Source: Helicoverpa zea (taxonomy: Eukaryota > Arthropoda > Insecta > Lepidoptera > Noctuidae). Taken from it: 64,000 bases of DNA. Both the position numbers and the translations under genes were made by a program. The DNA lies in the NCBI RefSeq assembly GCF_022581195.2, contig NC_061455.1, forward strand, positions 9,296,120-9,360,119, read 5' to 3'. This document shows, in pieces, positions 9,929-20,773 of the stretch. Every line of letters starts with the position of its first letter. Position 1 is the stretch's first letter. The notes below the pieces were generated by a model that ran no database searches, had not been told where the DNA came from, and worked only from the letters and a program-made list of their open reading frames with translations.

Positions 9929-12900
9929 AATCCTCCAAGCAAACCTCCACCACAGCCAAACCGCGACGGCTCAGCTGCGCAAATGGTTGGAGGTTCAACA
10001 CACGGCCATTGCCCTAATCCAGGAGCCGTGGGTCAGGGCCGGCCAAATCAGAGGACTCTCCAATCTTGGAGGTAAGATTCACGTAGACATACATCACGAC
10101 CATCCCAGGGCGTGCATCTATACAACAAAAAACATAAAAACACAGTTTTTATCAGATTTCTGTTGCAGAGACCAATCTGCCATCTCAATACAGCAACCTG
10201 CTTTAAACATGGAGATCACCCTCGCCTCGGTATACATGCCCGAAGCAGAGGAGCCTCCTCCCTACGACCTCGCCCGCCTGGTGAATCACTGCGAGAGAGA
10301 AGGGAAGGAAGTGATTATCGGTACTGACTCCAACGCACACCACCCTTTGTGGGGAATGGATACACACAACGATAGGGGTAAGACCTTATTTGATTACTTA
10401 TTCACAACCAACCTATCACTAATAAACACTGGATCAGAACCAACTTTCGTCACTAGACGAAGTCAAACAATTATAGACCTGACTCTCGCATCAGAGAGCG
10501 TAGCGGAGCTAATCACAGGATGGCATGTCTCTAAGGAGGCATCTTGCTCAGACCACAGATGGATCCGCTTTGACCTACAGGTCTGTATACAAGAAACACC
10601 ACCGAAACGGAACCCACGCAATACGGACCGCGCGACGTACACCCGTACGCTCAGCACCAAACTTGCGCAACTCGGGGACCCTACAAATTACGTGGACACA
10701 GAACAAATTGACGAACAGGTAAGCTACCTCACACAGTCAATGATAGACAGCTATCAAACAGCCTGCCCCGAAACTGCATACCAGAAAACACCAGGGAAAC
10801 AACCATGGTGGGGTGCGGAACTAGAACGCAGGCGTAAACAAGTGAGAAAAACTCTAAACAGAGCAATGAATACATGTGCCGACGAGGATTGGGACGACTA
10901 TAAGGCGGCCAAATCAAGGTACAAGAAATGCATCAGATTCCGAAGTACCAGGGGATGGCGCAAGTTCTGTGGTAACATCGAGTCCTGTCAACAAGCAAAC
11001 AGGGTAAGGAAAATCCTAGCACAACAAAACACACCTGGTCTGGGCACTCTCCGAAAACCAGACAACACACATACCACATCGCCGGAAGAAACGAAGCGCG
11101 TCCTAATTGAGACCCACTTCCCAGGATGCGTTTTCACGCAAAATGTAGAATGGCATGAGGTAACACAAACACCAACTGAAGAAGATTGGTCATACGCACA
11201 AAAAATCGTCACAATGGAAAAACTCCATTGGGCAATTCAAAGCTTCCACCCATACAAAGCAGCAGGTCCGGACGGAATCTTCCCAGCGCTCCTGCAATGG
11301 GGAGGACCATACATCTCATATAGACTATTAAGACTAATGAGAGCATGCCTGGCTTTTCGATATGTCCCCAAAAAATGGAGGGAGGTCAAAGTAGTCTTTA
11401 TCCCAAAGCCAGGTAAAGGAGACTACACAAGCGCAAAATCTTACAGACCAATCAGCCTGACATCCTTTGCTCTAAAAACCCTGGAAAGGTTATGTGAGCG
11501 AGAGCTGAGGGACGGTGCGCTAAGAAACAACCCCCTGCATCCGAATCAGCACGCATATAGCTCGGGGAAATCAACAGAATCAGCGCTTCATCTGGTAGTA
11601 AGCCGGATAGAGGAGGCAATAGAACAAAAAGGCATCTGCCTTGGCACCTTTATAGACATTGAGGGAGCCTTTGATAAAACAAACTTCGTTAGCATAACAA
11701 CGAGTTTACTCAGACACAGAGTTAACCCGATGCTAACTGATTGGATCACAAACATGCTCAGCAAACGCGTGGTACGCTTTGAAGATGATGACAAATCAGC
11801 ACTAATAGCCAGAGGATGTCCACAGGGAGGGGTACTGTCCCCGCTCCTGTGGAATCTAGTGATTAATGATCTCATCACAAAACTAAACGCAAACCACGAC
11901 TACACAATAGGTTATGCGGATGACCTTGCCATCCTCATCTCAGGCAAGGTAACTGACACTATCTGCAACCTTACTCAACAGGCCCTACGAATCGTAGAAC
12001 AGTGGTGCAGGGAATTTGACCTTTCAGTAAACCCCACCAAGACTGAGTTAGTCATGTTCACAAACAAACGAACGTTGGGACCGTACAAACTACCTAAACT
12101 CTTCAATACAGAACTCAAACTATCCAACGAAGTCAAATACCTTGGCGTCACTCTGGACAGTAAGCTGAAATGGAGTAATCATATAGACAATAAAGTAAAC
12201 AGAGCCAGCATTACCTTTTGGCAATGTAAGAAAATGATAGGGAAGAAATGGGGCTTATCCCCTAAGATAATACTATGGCTATACAAAACAGTGATCCGCC
12301 CCATGATCACTTACGGCGCCTTAGTCTGGTGGCCCAAAACCGACCAAACTACAGTCGCAAATAAACTGGCGCGAGTCCAAAGACAAGCCTGCATGGCAGC
12401 CACAGGTGGCATGAGGACAACACCAACGGCAGCGTTGGAAGCCATGCTAGGTCTGCCGCCGCTGAACCTCTTTGCACAGCAAGAAGCAGCAATGACGGCT
12501 CTAAGACTCAAAACCCTTAATCTCTGGAGCAAGTTGCCTACAAAACACACAACTATACTAAACAATCTTTATGCAGACTTTCCCATTATGCAGGCTATAA
12601 ACGACCGCATACCCAAAGTCTTTATATTCGATAAGAAATACAGGATCCAACTTTTTGAGGATCATCGTTACGAGGGACATAATCCCAAAGAACTAAGAAT
12701 TTTCACCGACGGATCCAAAACAAGCACCGGCACAGGTTCAGGCATCTTCTCAGAAGACCTAAACATACACATATTCACACCCCTAGGAGTACATAATACA
12801 GTATTCCAAGCTGAATGTATAGGCATCTCCCTAGCGGCCGAAGCAGTCATAAAGCGGGAAGTAACCGGTCACTCTATCCGAATACTCTCAGATAGCATGG

Positions 12901-13520
12901 CAGTAATACAGGCCCTAAGCAAACACTGCGCAAACTCCGGCCTTATACACGAGTGCCACCAACGGTTAAACAAGGTAGGCAGTTTAAATAACATAACCAT
13001 TCAATGGATAAAAGGACACAGTGGCTCCCGAGGCAACGATGCAGCGGATGAGCTGGCGAGAAGGGGATCAGACCAAACAGCAGTAGGACCAGAACCCATA
13101 CTGCCACTCCCCTTCGGCCACCTACGAACACTGGTAAGACAGCGTACTAGGCACAAACACAACCACCTCTGGACTAACCACAGCGCGTGCAGGCAGGCGA
13201 AGATGGCCCTCCCGACCATCAACGATCGCCTCACTAAACAGCTGATGGGCCTATCAAAGCAGAATTTACGTAAGTTTACGGCAGTTCTAACTGGACACGG
13301 CTCCTTCAATAAACACCTCTATGTTATAGGAGTTACAGACAGTCCCTTATGCAGAGCCTGCATGGGGGAAGAAGAAACAGCGGCACACGTGCTACTAGAC
13401 TGCCCTGAAACCGCCATATACAGGGCTAAGTACTTCGGTAACCCAGGTACTATCCAAGAGATAGTCAGCAGAATTAAACCTCTGCTGGCTTTTCTCGAGG
13501 AGTTGGGGTGGATCGAGTGA
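9900..13520 (+). CDS. ORF2: endonuclease-reverse transcriptase-RNase H of LOA-like element, intact
   Basis: I start at the ATG at 9900 (MASPSSSTIKILQANL), since the frame upstream only offers non-ATG starts; this gives 1206 aa. Domains: AP-type endonuclease at residues about 8-225 with QEP (Glu42), GTDSNAHH and SDH (Asp218); reverse transcriptase about 450-750 with SYRPISL, FIDIEGAFD, CPQGGVLSP and the catalytic YADD at 672-675; RNase H about 932-1065 with TDGSK (Asp937) and WIKGHSGSRGND; then a C-terminal Cys/His motif (CRAC...HVLLDC). The protein nicks target DNA and copies element RNA at the nick. Every catalytic motif I looked for is present, so it could be active. The clade call (LOA rather than another I-group clade) is from overall motif style. 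Confidence 0.9.
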   Translation: MASPSSSTIKILQANLHHSQTATAQLRKWLEVQHTAIALIQEPWVRAGQIRGLSNLGGKIHVDIHHDHPRACIYTTKNIKTQFLSDFCCRDQSAISIQQPALNMEITLASVYMPEAEEPPPYDLARLVNHCEREGKEVIIGTDSNAHHPLWGMDTHNDRGKTLFDYLFTTNLSLINTGSEPTFVTRRSQTIIDLTLASESVAELITGWHVSKEASCSDHRWIRFDLQVCIQETPPKRNPRNTDRATYTRTLSTKLAQLGDPTNYVDTEQIDEQVSYLTQSMIDSYQTACPETAYQKTPGKQPWWGAELERRRKQVRKTLNRAMNTCADEDWDDYKAAKSRYKKCIRFRSTRGWRKFCGNIESCQQANRVRKILAQQNTPGLGTLRKPDNTHTTSPEETKRVLIETHFPGCVFTQNVEWHEVTQTPTEEDWSYAQKIVTMEKLHWAIQSFHPYKAAGPDGIFPALLQWGGPYISYRLLRLMRACLAFRYVPKKWREVKVVFIPKPGKGDYTSAKSYRPISLTSFALKTLERLCERELRDGALRNNPLHPNQHAYSSGKSTESALHLVVSRIEEAIEQKGICLGTFIDIEGAFDKTNFVSITTSLLRHRVNPMLTDWITNMLSKRVVRFEDDDKSALIARGCPQGGVLSPLLWNLVINDLITKLNANHDYTIGYADDLAILISGKVTDTICNLTQQALRIVEQWCREFDLSVNPTKTELVMFTNKRTLGPYKLPKLFNTELKLSNEVKYLGVTLDSKLKWSNHIDNKVNRASITFWQCKKMIGKKWGLSPKIILWLYKTVIRPMITYGALVWWPKTDQTTVANKLARVQRQACMAATGGMRTTPTAALEAMLGLPPLNLFAQQEAAMTALRLKTLNLWSKLPTKHTTILNNLYADFPIMQAINDRIPKVFIFDKKYRIQLFEDHRYEGHNPKELRIFTDGSKTSTGTGSGIFSEDLNIHIFTPLGVHNTVFQAECIGISLAAEAVIKREVTGHSIRILSDSMAVIQALSKHCANSGLIHECHQRLNKVGSLNNITIQWIKGHSGSRGNDAADELARRGSDQTAVGPEPILPLPFGHLRTLVRQRTRHKHNHLWTNHSACRQAKMALPTINDRLTKQLMGLSKQNLRKFTAVLTGHGSFNKHLYVIGVTDSPLCRACMGEEETAAHVLLDCPETAIYRAKYFGNPGTIQEIVSRIKPLLAFLEELGWIE

Positions 13521-13626
13521 ATAAACACCCATTATCACCCTCACACGCAAAATACGCGCTTTGTCGTGGAGTTGCGGAAACCAGCCCGAGTAATCTAATC
13601 TAATCTAATCTAATATTATTCTTTAT

Positions 13627-14154
13627 TATACACAATACATATTTTAATACGCACACAATAGAGAAAAGTTATGTACAAAGGCGAGCTTAACCCAGAGTTG
13701 GGTTCTCTGAAAGCAAACCTTAGAGCAATAGAGAGATTTGATAAAAGAGTAACCTTCCCTGGACCTCTGTAAACTTTCAAATAAAGGATGCCAAATTGGT
13801 CCTGCCATTGTCAAGTTTAGTGAGACTAATGGACAGCAATTCATTTTCATATATAAGAAAGATTATTAGATGGTCTTCAGCAAATAGCTATAAGGATCCT
13901 TCATGAATGAGCTGTTGCCTAAACATTGCTAGTGTTGCTAAAGAGACAATCAGATAGATCAAGAGGCAAAAGTCAAGTCCTGAATCCTATGCATACTCTG
14001 AGCAGACATAGGGTTTCATAATAATAATCAACAAAGTTTGTTGATGTTCTGTTTATATAAACAAAAACACGGCTAAGCAGTGCTGACAATAGGATTAGGA
14101 TTTGAAGCTGGGCAGCACCTAGCCTCGGTTATAGTAGGAAGTGCACGAACTCAC
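13627..14154. other. Flanking host sequence, probably intron of the minus-strand gene at 14155
   Basis: No convincing coding sequence. On the minus strand the GTGAGT donor at 14149-14154 opens into this stretch. An AATAAA-like signal read on the minus strand lies in the right copy of the LOA target duplication (near 13620), but I could not confirm a terminal exon. Confidence 0.35.
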
Positions 14155-14319
14155 CGCTACAATTGCCAGCAGCAGTGCCAAGGACGCAACGGCGCGCGCG
14201 CACCCAGCCCTCGCTTGCACAATCGACCTCTTCCACATCATTGAAGGCGACGACTGAACGATTTCTTTACGACACTTTCTCTTCAACGTATCACTGTTTC
14301 CCGTATTCATAAGATCCAT
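14155..14319 (-). CDS. Candidate first coding exon, type II membrane protein, unidentified
   Basis: An ATG at 14319 opens a frame of 55 codons that ends exactly at a GTGAGT donor (14149-14154). The peptide has a basic, polar N-terminal stretch (DTLKRKCRKE) and then a hydrophobic segment at residues 44-55 (VASLALLLAIVA) suited to a signal anchor. The upstream minus-strand sequence is AT-rich, as in a 5' UTR. Downstream exons were not found in the window; the LOA element at 8442 may lie in an intron. I do not recognise the family, and a chance ORF remains possible. Confidence 0.35.
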
Positions 14320-14785
14320 ATTTCACTTGACAAGGTGTCCTCGGAAGTCATATTATCATGTTAATCAAGATTTAACATCTACGTTGTACAGTGCGTAATT
14401 ATTAGGTACTAATTTATCACATTACAAATTTCGTCTCTTGTCTCACGTTCGCGAATTATTCTCGTCGAATGTTGTCGGGGTTGTCAACAGCACAGACTAT
14501 ACAGATTACTGTAGTTTATAAAGAAATTATATTAACTACGTGGTGTGGTGTAGTTAATATAATTTACAACATTTATCGAAAGCTGAAAGACCAAAATTCA
14601 ATAACGAATTCCACCTTGTAATTTTTTTGTTGTTAAATGAATAATGCTACTGCACGTCACTTTACAGTTCTCGTTAAGTTTTGCCGCTCTGAAATTTAAT
14701 ACAATTTGCAATACTACGATAAACTGCTCAATTTTGTTAATTCAATTAACTTTAGCACAATACATGGCACATCGTAGTATGTATA
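14320..14785. other. Intergenic sequence with a small hairpin
   Basis: A short inverted repeat (arms near 14527-14541 and 14552-14566, TTATATTAACTAC type) is visible. Otherwise nothing is recognised; this may be promoter sequence of the minus-strand exon at 14155-14319. Confidence 0.4.
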
Positions 14786-15224
14786 CAGGGTGGCCCATCC
14801 ATAGGCGTCCAAAAGAAAAATTTAGAAGCTCTATGCTGTGGGGTATCCGAATCACCCCCATGTACGTTCAGCGATTTTTTGTAGTTTAGGAGCTAGAATT
14901 GTTTTTATTTTTTTCCGTAATTTTCATTTCAACATTGTTTTTTCTATTTTATCTTTTTTTCCTAACGTTTACAGATGTTTTTTTGTGTAATTAATCATCA
15001 TGATAGTAGCTAACACCTGAAAAAAAGCAGTTTGGCTAAACATTCTAGAACTTAAATAAAATTTTATCTGAAGTTCAAAATTAGAAACCTGCTTAGAAAC
15101 CCCTTATTATTTTTTTAAGCCCTTAACATTTTTGGCTTCTGAACTCCAACAGTAATTTTGTGGATACCCCACAGTATAGAGCTTCTAAATTTTTCTTTTG
15201 GACGCCTATGGATGGGCCACCCTG
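14786..15224. mobile_element. MITE with about 65-bp TIRs and TA target duplication
   Basis: The ends start CAGGGTGGCCCATCC, and about 65 bp at 14786-14850 reappear inverted at 15160-15224 with few differences. TA flanks both sides. The interior has no coding capacity. TA duplication and size suggest a Tc1/mariner-related non-autonomous element. Confidence 0.85.
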
Positions 15225-15528
15225 TATACTGGGAAATTATATTGTGAGGTCTAGGAATGGCCTAATAACAAATCTTGATACGACAGTGACGATGCAGGCG
15301 CAACGACTCAACAAAAGTTATTTAACAGGAACTGTTAAACACTCCCTAGACGGTAACTGAAATGTTGCATAATGAGGGGTTTTCTTTTTCATTCTTTTCT
15401 AGGTGACGCCTAGATAGCGCTAATCTTGGTACGTTGTTGGAAGCGTAGATAGAGAAAACTAGTAACTAGTTTCTCGTCTACGATTGGAAGGAACGAACGG
15501 AGTGTCATATCATTTTGAGGTCGTATAA

Positions 15529-15954
15529 AGGCCGGCGCTCACTGACGGCGTGGCACGGCATGGCACGCCACGGCATGCCACGGCATTTCGCGGCATGCAG
15601 TGGTATCCCGCGGTGTGCAGTGGCATCCATCTGAAAGCCCAGCCACTATGGTATTCATCAGTTTACGCGCAACCGAAATGCTGTACAAGTTTCAACCTTA
15701 TTTCAACTAGCTAGCAATCATAATTCCTCGACCCCTAAGTGTCCCATACGTCTCGCGGCATGCAGTGGCACGTCGCGGCATGCCGTGGCATCCTGCGGTA
15801 CGTCGCGGCATGCCGTGGCTTCCTGCGGCACGTCGCGGCATCGTGGTATACAAATAAAGTACAACTCATTGAAATAAGATTCAAAATAACTTAATTAGTA
15901 TTAAAATCCTTTGCCATGCCATACCGTGCCACGCCGGCAGTGGGCGCCGGCCCT
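15529..15954. mobile_element. GC-rich non-autonomous element with about 45-bp TIRs and internal short repeats
   Basis: The left end AGGCCGGCGCTCACTG (15529) is inverted at the right end CAGTGGGCGCCGGCCCT (to 15954), and both continue into CGGCGTGGCACGG. The interior carries two blocks (15545-15620 and 15752-15845) of imperfect repeats built on GGCATGCCGTGGCA and CGTCGCGGCATG. An AT-rich spacer separates them. No ORF. The target duplication was not resolved. Confidence 0.65.
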
Positions 15955-17202
15955 AACGAAACGTACTTGTCATCAACAATGGGAGGTTTTGTTTTGGCTC
16001 ACTCACTGTAGCCCACCAGCCTACATACAGACTGCTGCGTAGACAGAGAAGACTGCTGAGCCATTTATAATAACAACTAGCTTTTGCCCGCGGCTTCGCT
16101 CCCGTCAACTGACTTCTCTACTTTACCCTATTTTTTTTTTCATAAGAACCTTCTCCTGACAATAACACACACAACAAAAAAAGAATTAGCCAAATTGGTC
16201 CAGGCGTTGTTGAGTTATGCGCTTACCAACACATTTTGCGATTCATTTTTATATTATATGAGTATCTATTTTATTCAGATAATGCAATCCATTTTGTTAC
16301 TAAAGATATAAACAGCTTATAATCTAGTATTAGCACATATGTTTTTAGGCAACACATCAATTAAATACAAAAAATATAAACAAAATTTTAAATGCTGAAT
16401 ACGTGCCAAGCATGTTCAGGGTTACCACTAGAAAATAAAAAAAGCAAAATACAAATTTGTGTTCTTTATGTTTTAAGAATAAAATTGTTATTAATTTGTT
16501 GACTTAAAATTGTTAAAATAAAATATAAGTGATACAATTGTTTTTTTTGGCTGGCCAAAACTGTTGATCATAATATTTTTATGCTGGCAAGGTCTAAGAG
16601 CGAGACGCGCGGCCTCCGCCATTTCCATCCCTCTCGGCTCGGATTTGCCTCTGTGTATTGTGCAACCAATTTATTACCTTATTTCTTTTTAATAGAATTC
16701 ATTTTCGTAAATATATATTTTGATTTGTTTGGTTATACTACATCTATGGCCTTTGCCAAGTAAAAAAAAACATTGCACCGAGCCCTTTGAGCCGACACCC
16801 GAGAAATTCAGATTTCTGGGCAAATTGTTTTCAAAAAATCTCGGCCCATACGGATAGTTATCCATTGTCCACATTGACATATAACTATAATATAATCTTA
16901 AAAACCAGAAGCAGGTTTGTTTAACGAGGAAATTACAAGAAATAGTTTAAACATGAAAATCAACTAAGATTAGTCAAGAACGCGGCAAAATCTTATTCTG
17001 TCAAACGATAACATGTCTTGTCATAATGACGTTCGAAAAAAGAATCCTCCAAGCATAGATGCACGGCTGAATCATCGAGCGTCAATGGGCTGAATGGCGA
17101 GGTGTCTATGGTCGCTCGTCTCTGCTGCCCTCTTTGTAACTACTGGCAGCTAACAATAACTATAATTCTAAGCTCGATGATTGTCCATTGCCATTGACAT
17201 AT
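15955..17202. other. Intergenic sequence; Helitron-like fragment near 16078
   Basis: At 16078-16110 the sequence CTAGCTTTTGCCCGCGGCTTCG matches the 3' end (read on the minus strand) of the short Helitron-like repeats seen at 23.7, 31.3 and 38.2 kb. The rest is AT-rich with no gene recognised. Confidence 0.4.
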
Positions 17203-17221
17203 AACTATAGGGACAGGAAAT

Positions 17222-17376
17222 CATCATCCTCCGAGCCTTTTCCCAATCATGTTGGGGTCGGCTTCCAGTCTAACCGGATTCAGCTGAGTACCAGTGCTTT
17301 ACAAGAAGCGACTGCCTATCTGACCTCCTCAACCCAGTATCCCGGGCAACCCGATACCCCTTGGTTAGACTTGTTA
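17222..17376 (-). mobile_element. Truncated tRNA-derived SINE (3' part), 19-bp target duplication
   Basis: This matches the 3' half of the SINE at 19953-20335 (CCCAATCATGTTGGGGTCGG and following) in the same orientation. AACTATAGGGACAGGAAAT flanks it at 17203-17221 and 17377-17395. The tRNA-like promoter part is missing. Confidence 0.85.
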
Positions 17377-17729
17377 AACTATAGGGACAGGAAATGTCAC
17401 GAAAAAAACCTGCACACCTACAGTCTGCAGTAGTAACTAAAATGGCTGCCATTACTAGGGTTGTACCACTACCGGATTCAACAAATATCGATATTGTATT
17501 CTAGTTAGAAGTACGTACGAGTCTTACTGGGTGCATAAAAATAACCTAGTATAAATAATTTCTTCGTCATAGAACTAACTATCACATTAACTTCACTGAT
17601 ACTAATAACCTCAACAACATCAACCAAATGGGAGGAGTCATTTCAGTAGGGTGATGATACCTTTGAAAAAAAAAAAAAACACAGGCAAAGTAATTATTTA
17701 TTATTTCAAATAGCCCTATGAAAGTTCTT

Positions 17730-18770
17730 TCACGTCAGACTAGTTGCAGGGTGCCAAAGATTCGGTCTTATGAAGAAGAATCCGCAAGAAACGCCATAAG
17801 TAGATACTGTCTTAAAAAAAATACAATAATTTACAATCGTTTTCAAGCTATTCAACGACACCTGGGGGCCTTCTTTGGGTGTCTGAAAAAAAGAATATTC
17901 CTTTAATAACGATTGAACGGAGAGATATACTGTACTAATAATGTAATTACATAGGATTTGTCTAACAAAAAAAAAAAAAAACTATCTTAAGACTTACCAA
18001 AAATAATGTGGGAACAGAGTTGTCACGTAATCTTAAGATATCCAGTGTTCTATTAAAACAACTATCTTCAAAGTGAAGCGAACAGACAAACCAATATTTA
18101 TGTCTGGGATTAATATATTCCTCACCAATAGCTTCTAACCATTTTGTCCTTAAATCATTTCGTATAGGAAACCTGCAAAAAATGTTTTTTTAATTAAAGA
18201 ACATCAAAACTTGAACTTATCTATACTTTGATTATTTGTTTGGATTGAATAGGCTCCGAAACAAGTTGACCGATTTGAAAGCTACACTTTACCCGGTGGG
18301 CATAGGCTATTACTGTTCGGGTACGGAATTAGGTCCATCGGAACGCGAGTAATACCGCGATGAAAAGATAGTACTTAAGTAAATAACAAAATAGAGATGT
18401 TCTATTCAACATAATACACAACTCTGAGGGCTCAGTGTCTTAGGAACAGTAACTTCTGTTGTTAAAATTAGTAAAAGCTGAATTATAAAAGTGGATATTA
18501 TATCGATACAGTTATGACAACTGTACAGCACTATGTTATTGTATATGTTATTGTAAACAACATTTATTTCTAAATATAGCTTTTTATACAGAAATAAACT
18601 TAAATATTAGTACTTTCACCATCAATTCATGTTTCCGTAACATATTTTTTATCCAATGTGAATTAGTTTATGTAGAATCTAGCAAAACTGGTTCCTAACC
18701 TGTGTAAAGACAATCCAGCTTGATTTTTGTGCTTACTTGCACCACACTTCACGATACAACACGTAGGCAT
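17730..18770 (-). CDS. Small THAP-domain protein, three exons (host gene or domesticated transposase fragment)
   Basis: Assembled from splice sites: exon 1 18700-18770 (ATG at 18770, donor GTTAGG), exon 2 17998-18172 (acceptor TTTTTTGCAG, donor GTAAGT), exon 3 17730-17882 (acceptor TTTTTTTCAG, stop TGA). The phases fit, giving 132 aa. Exon 1 supplies PTCCIVKCGASK and SLHR. Exon 2 supplies the rest of a THAP zinc finger: FP, KWLEAIG, VCSLHFEDSCF and a VPTLF end that matches the AVPTIF-type closing motif of THAP domains. The C2CH ligands, the Trp and the Pro are all present. THAP domains bind DNA. Exon 3 (about 50 aa) has no known motif. Minus-strand AATAAA signals follow the stop (near 17700). 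An alternative is a longer gene with other exons. The frame is undamaged, unlike the THAP copies at 2.8 and 28.6 kb. Confidence 0.7.
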
Positions 18771-19421
18771 ACTCGTTGATAAATTCACTATTGAAATAGT
18801 AAAGTCTTAAAAGTAAACACGAGTGATTTTCTATAAAATAGCAAAAATAAGTCACGAAGAGCACCTATTTGACAGCACAACTACCATGACATATGTACCA
18901 GATATGGCACGCACCTACAAACAGGAGGATATCAAAAGTAAATGTCACCATTTCACGCAACCACAAAAATATTGTTGTCCCTGTTTTCAAATAAAATTAT
19001 CTGCTTAGAAAGAGTGAGAGAGAACTATGTTGCATAGTTTGTTTCATATTTCGCCCATATTTATATAACTATAGATATGTCAATAACAACACGGCGTCTC
19101 CTTATCTAAGCTCGATGTCCATTGCTCACATCTGACATTGGCAGAATCGTTGACATTGACATCGACGAATCACTTGCTATGCCATTAACCAAGAATAGAA
19201 TAGAGAATAAAACCCAACGAGATCCACAATAACAATAAATTGTAAGCATTACCGGTACCCACAACCACAAAACAAAATAATCGACTTGTTGATTGTTGAG
19301 TTTTTAGTGTCTCGTTGATAATGTCAACAGTCAACAGAACGTTGTCGGTTGAGCATTCCACCGTGTCTTAAATTTTCTAGACTGATCTGATCTGATCTGA
19401 TCCTACGTGAATTTTATTATA
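18771..19421. other. Upstream region of the THAP gene; no coding feature
   Basis: This probably holds the promoter and 5' UTR of the minus-strand THAP gene. A (TGATC)n run lies at 19382-19402. The ORF at 18823-19008 is unremarkable. Confidence 0.4.
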
Positions 19422-19817
19422 CAGTGGAATCTCTATAACTCGAACCTCATTAAATCGAAATCCTTGGTAAGTCGATAAAAAATGTTAGGTATTCCCTTCC
19501 GCTGAAGCCCTAAATACGCGGTATCTCGAATTATTAAGACTCCGTAACTCGATCAATATGTTATGTCCCTACAATTTATACTCTGCAACTCGAATTTCAA
19601 TAAAACAAAGATGTTTAACGCGTCCTTCTCGGAAGTCAAACATAAAATTAGGTCAGTGGGTCGTCTTAGGGGCGGAGTTATTAGCTGTCGTATTAGGATA
19701 AGAGATTCTGTAAAGATAGTTTAAGGTGTTTTTAAATAAATAAAAAGATAGTTTGGTGGAGTTTAGACGCTGACTGGAATAAACTTCAGAATAATAGAAG
19801 TTAAAATTAAAGATTAT

Positions 19818-20566
19818 GTGACATGTGATGAAGGACTAGCTACTACTGGAACACTAACTGATGCTGAAGTAATTTACATAGTTACTCAGGATATAGATAA
19901 CATTAATGTTGATGAAAGTAACGTCCATCATACTAAGCAGATTTTGAACCATCCTCCGAGCCTTTTTCCCAATCATGTTGGGGTCGGCTTCCAGTCTAAC
20001 CGGATTCAGCTGAGTACCAGTGCTTTACAAGAAACGACTGCCTATCTAACCTCCTCAACCCAGTTACCCGGGCAACCCGATACCCCTTGGTTAGACTGGT
20101 GTCAGACTTACTGGCTTCTGACTACCCGTAATGACTGCCAAGGATGTTTAATGACAGCCGGGACCTAAAGTTTAACGTGCCATCCGAAACACAGTCAATG
20201 GTGTCTAAGATATACTTAGAAAGTACATACAAACTTAGAAAAGTTGCATTGGTACTTGCTTGACCTGGGATCGAACCCGCGCCCTCATACTTGAGAGGTT
20301 GGTCTTTTACCCACTAGGCCACCACGACTTTTTTTAGCAGATTTTGAACCATTAATACCAAATAAGAAAGGCAGAGCAGCAATCAACACGCTACAATCAT
20401 ATGTTGAAAAATGTGATGATATCGAAGATCGTGTATTCAGTTCATTGTTTGAATTTGAAAAAAGAATTGATAAAAAATCTGCAGATTGTTTAAATCAAAA
20501 GAAGATAACAGATTTTTTGAAAATGTTTGTAAAGTTGACTTCAGTAACATGCAATACACTTAAATA
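19818..20566 (+). pseudogene. Transposase C-terminal remnant of the pogo/Tigger element
   Basis: The first piece (19818-19952) encodes LTDAEVIYIVTQDI. After removal of the SINE and one duplication it continues from 20353 with KGRAAINTLQSYVEKCDDI, VFSSLFEFEKRI and KKITDFLKMFVK, ending at TAA near 20566. Tigger transposases end with a similar ITDFFK-type block. The DDE catalytic core is missing, so this cannot act as a transposase. Confidence 0.65.
19953..20335 (-). mobile_element. tRNA-derived SINE, near full length, 17-bp target duplication
   Basis: AGCAGATTTTGAACCAT flanks it (19936-19952, 20336-20352). On the minus strand it starts with a tRNA-like head: box A around TGGCCTAGTGGG and box B GGTTCGATCCC, which form an internal RNA polymerase III promoter. 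The 3' part is shared with the truncated copy at 17222, and the head with a copy at 33682. Confidence 0.9.
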
Positions 20567-20773
20567 AATATACTATTACCATAAAACTTAAGTTGAATTG
20601 TGGTTTAACTTTGACTCTACAAGTCAAAAAATACAATTAGCAATCGCACTTTTCTCGGTCGAAATTAAACCGGTTAAATCCTTTGCATCTCAATATCCTT
20701 TTTAAGTTGAAAACTCATTAACTCGATTTTTTTGCATTTACCTTCACATTCGAGTTATCGAGATTCCACTGTA

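Larger units (their letters stand above)
8442..13613 (+). mobile_element. LOA-like (APE-RT-RNase H) non-LTR retrotransposon with 13-bp target duplication
   Basis: A perfect 13-bp duplication, TATTATTCTTTAT, flanks the element at 8429-8441 and 13614-13626. The 3' end is not poly(A) but a pentamer run (TAATC)n at about 13591-13613, which fits I/LOA-group elements. GC content rises sharply at the left boundary. It carries ORF1 (open from the left boundary) and an intact ORF2. The ORF1 frame has no early ATG inside the element, so a modest 5' truncation is likely. Both ORFs are free of stops and the duplication is perfect, which points to a young insertion. Confidence 0.88.
19422..20771 (+). mobile_element. 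pogo/Tigger-type DNA transposon, internally deleted, with nested SINE
   Basis: The inverted ends begin CAGTGGAATCTC (19422) and end GAGATTCCACTG (20771), flanked by TA on both sides (19420-19421, 20772-20773). The ends continue with the TAACTCGA-type sequence usual for this group. Only the C-terminal part of the transposase remains. A SINE at 19953-20335 interrupts it. Confidence 0.8.

Noticed and set aside
17718..17906. Plus-strand 62-codon ORF that at first suggested a helix-turn-helix
   Set aside because: It is the antisense of THAP exon 3, whose frame joins exons 1-2 in phase with good splice sites.
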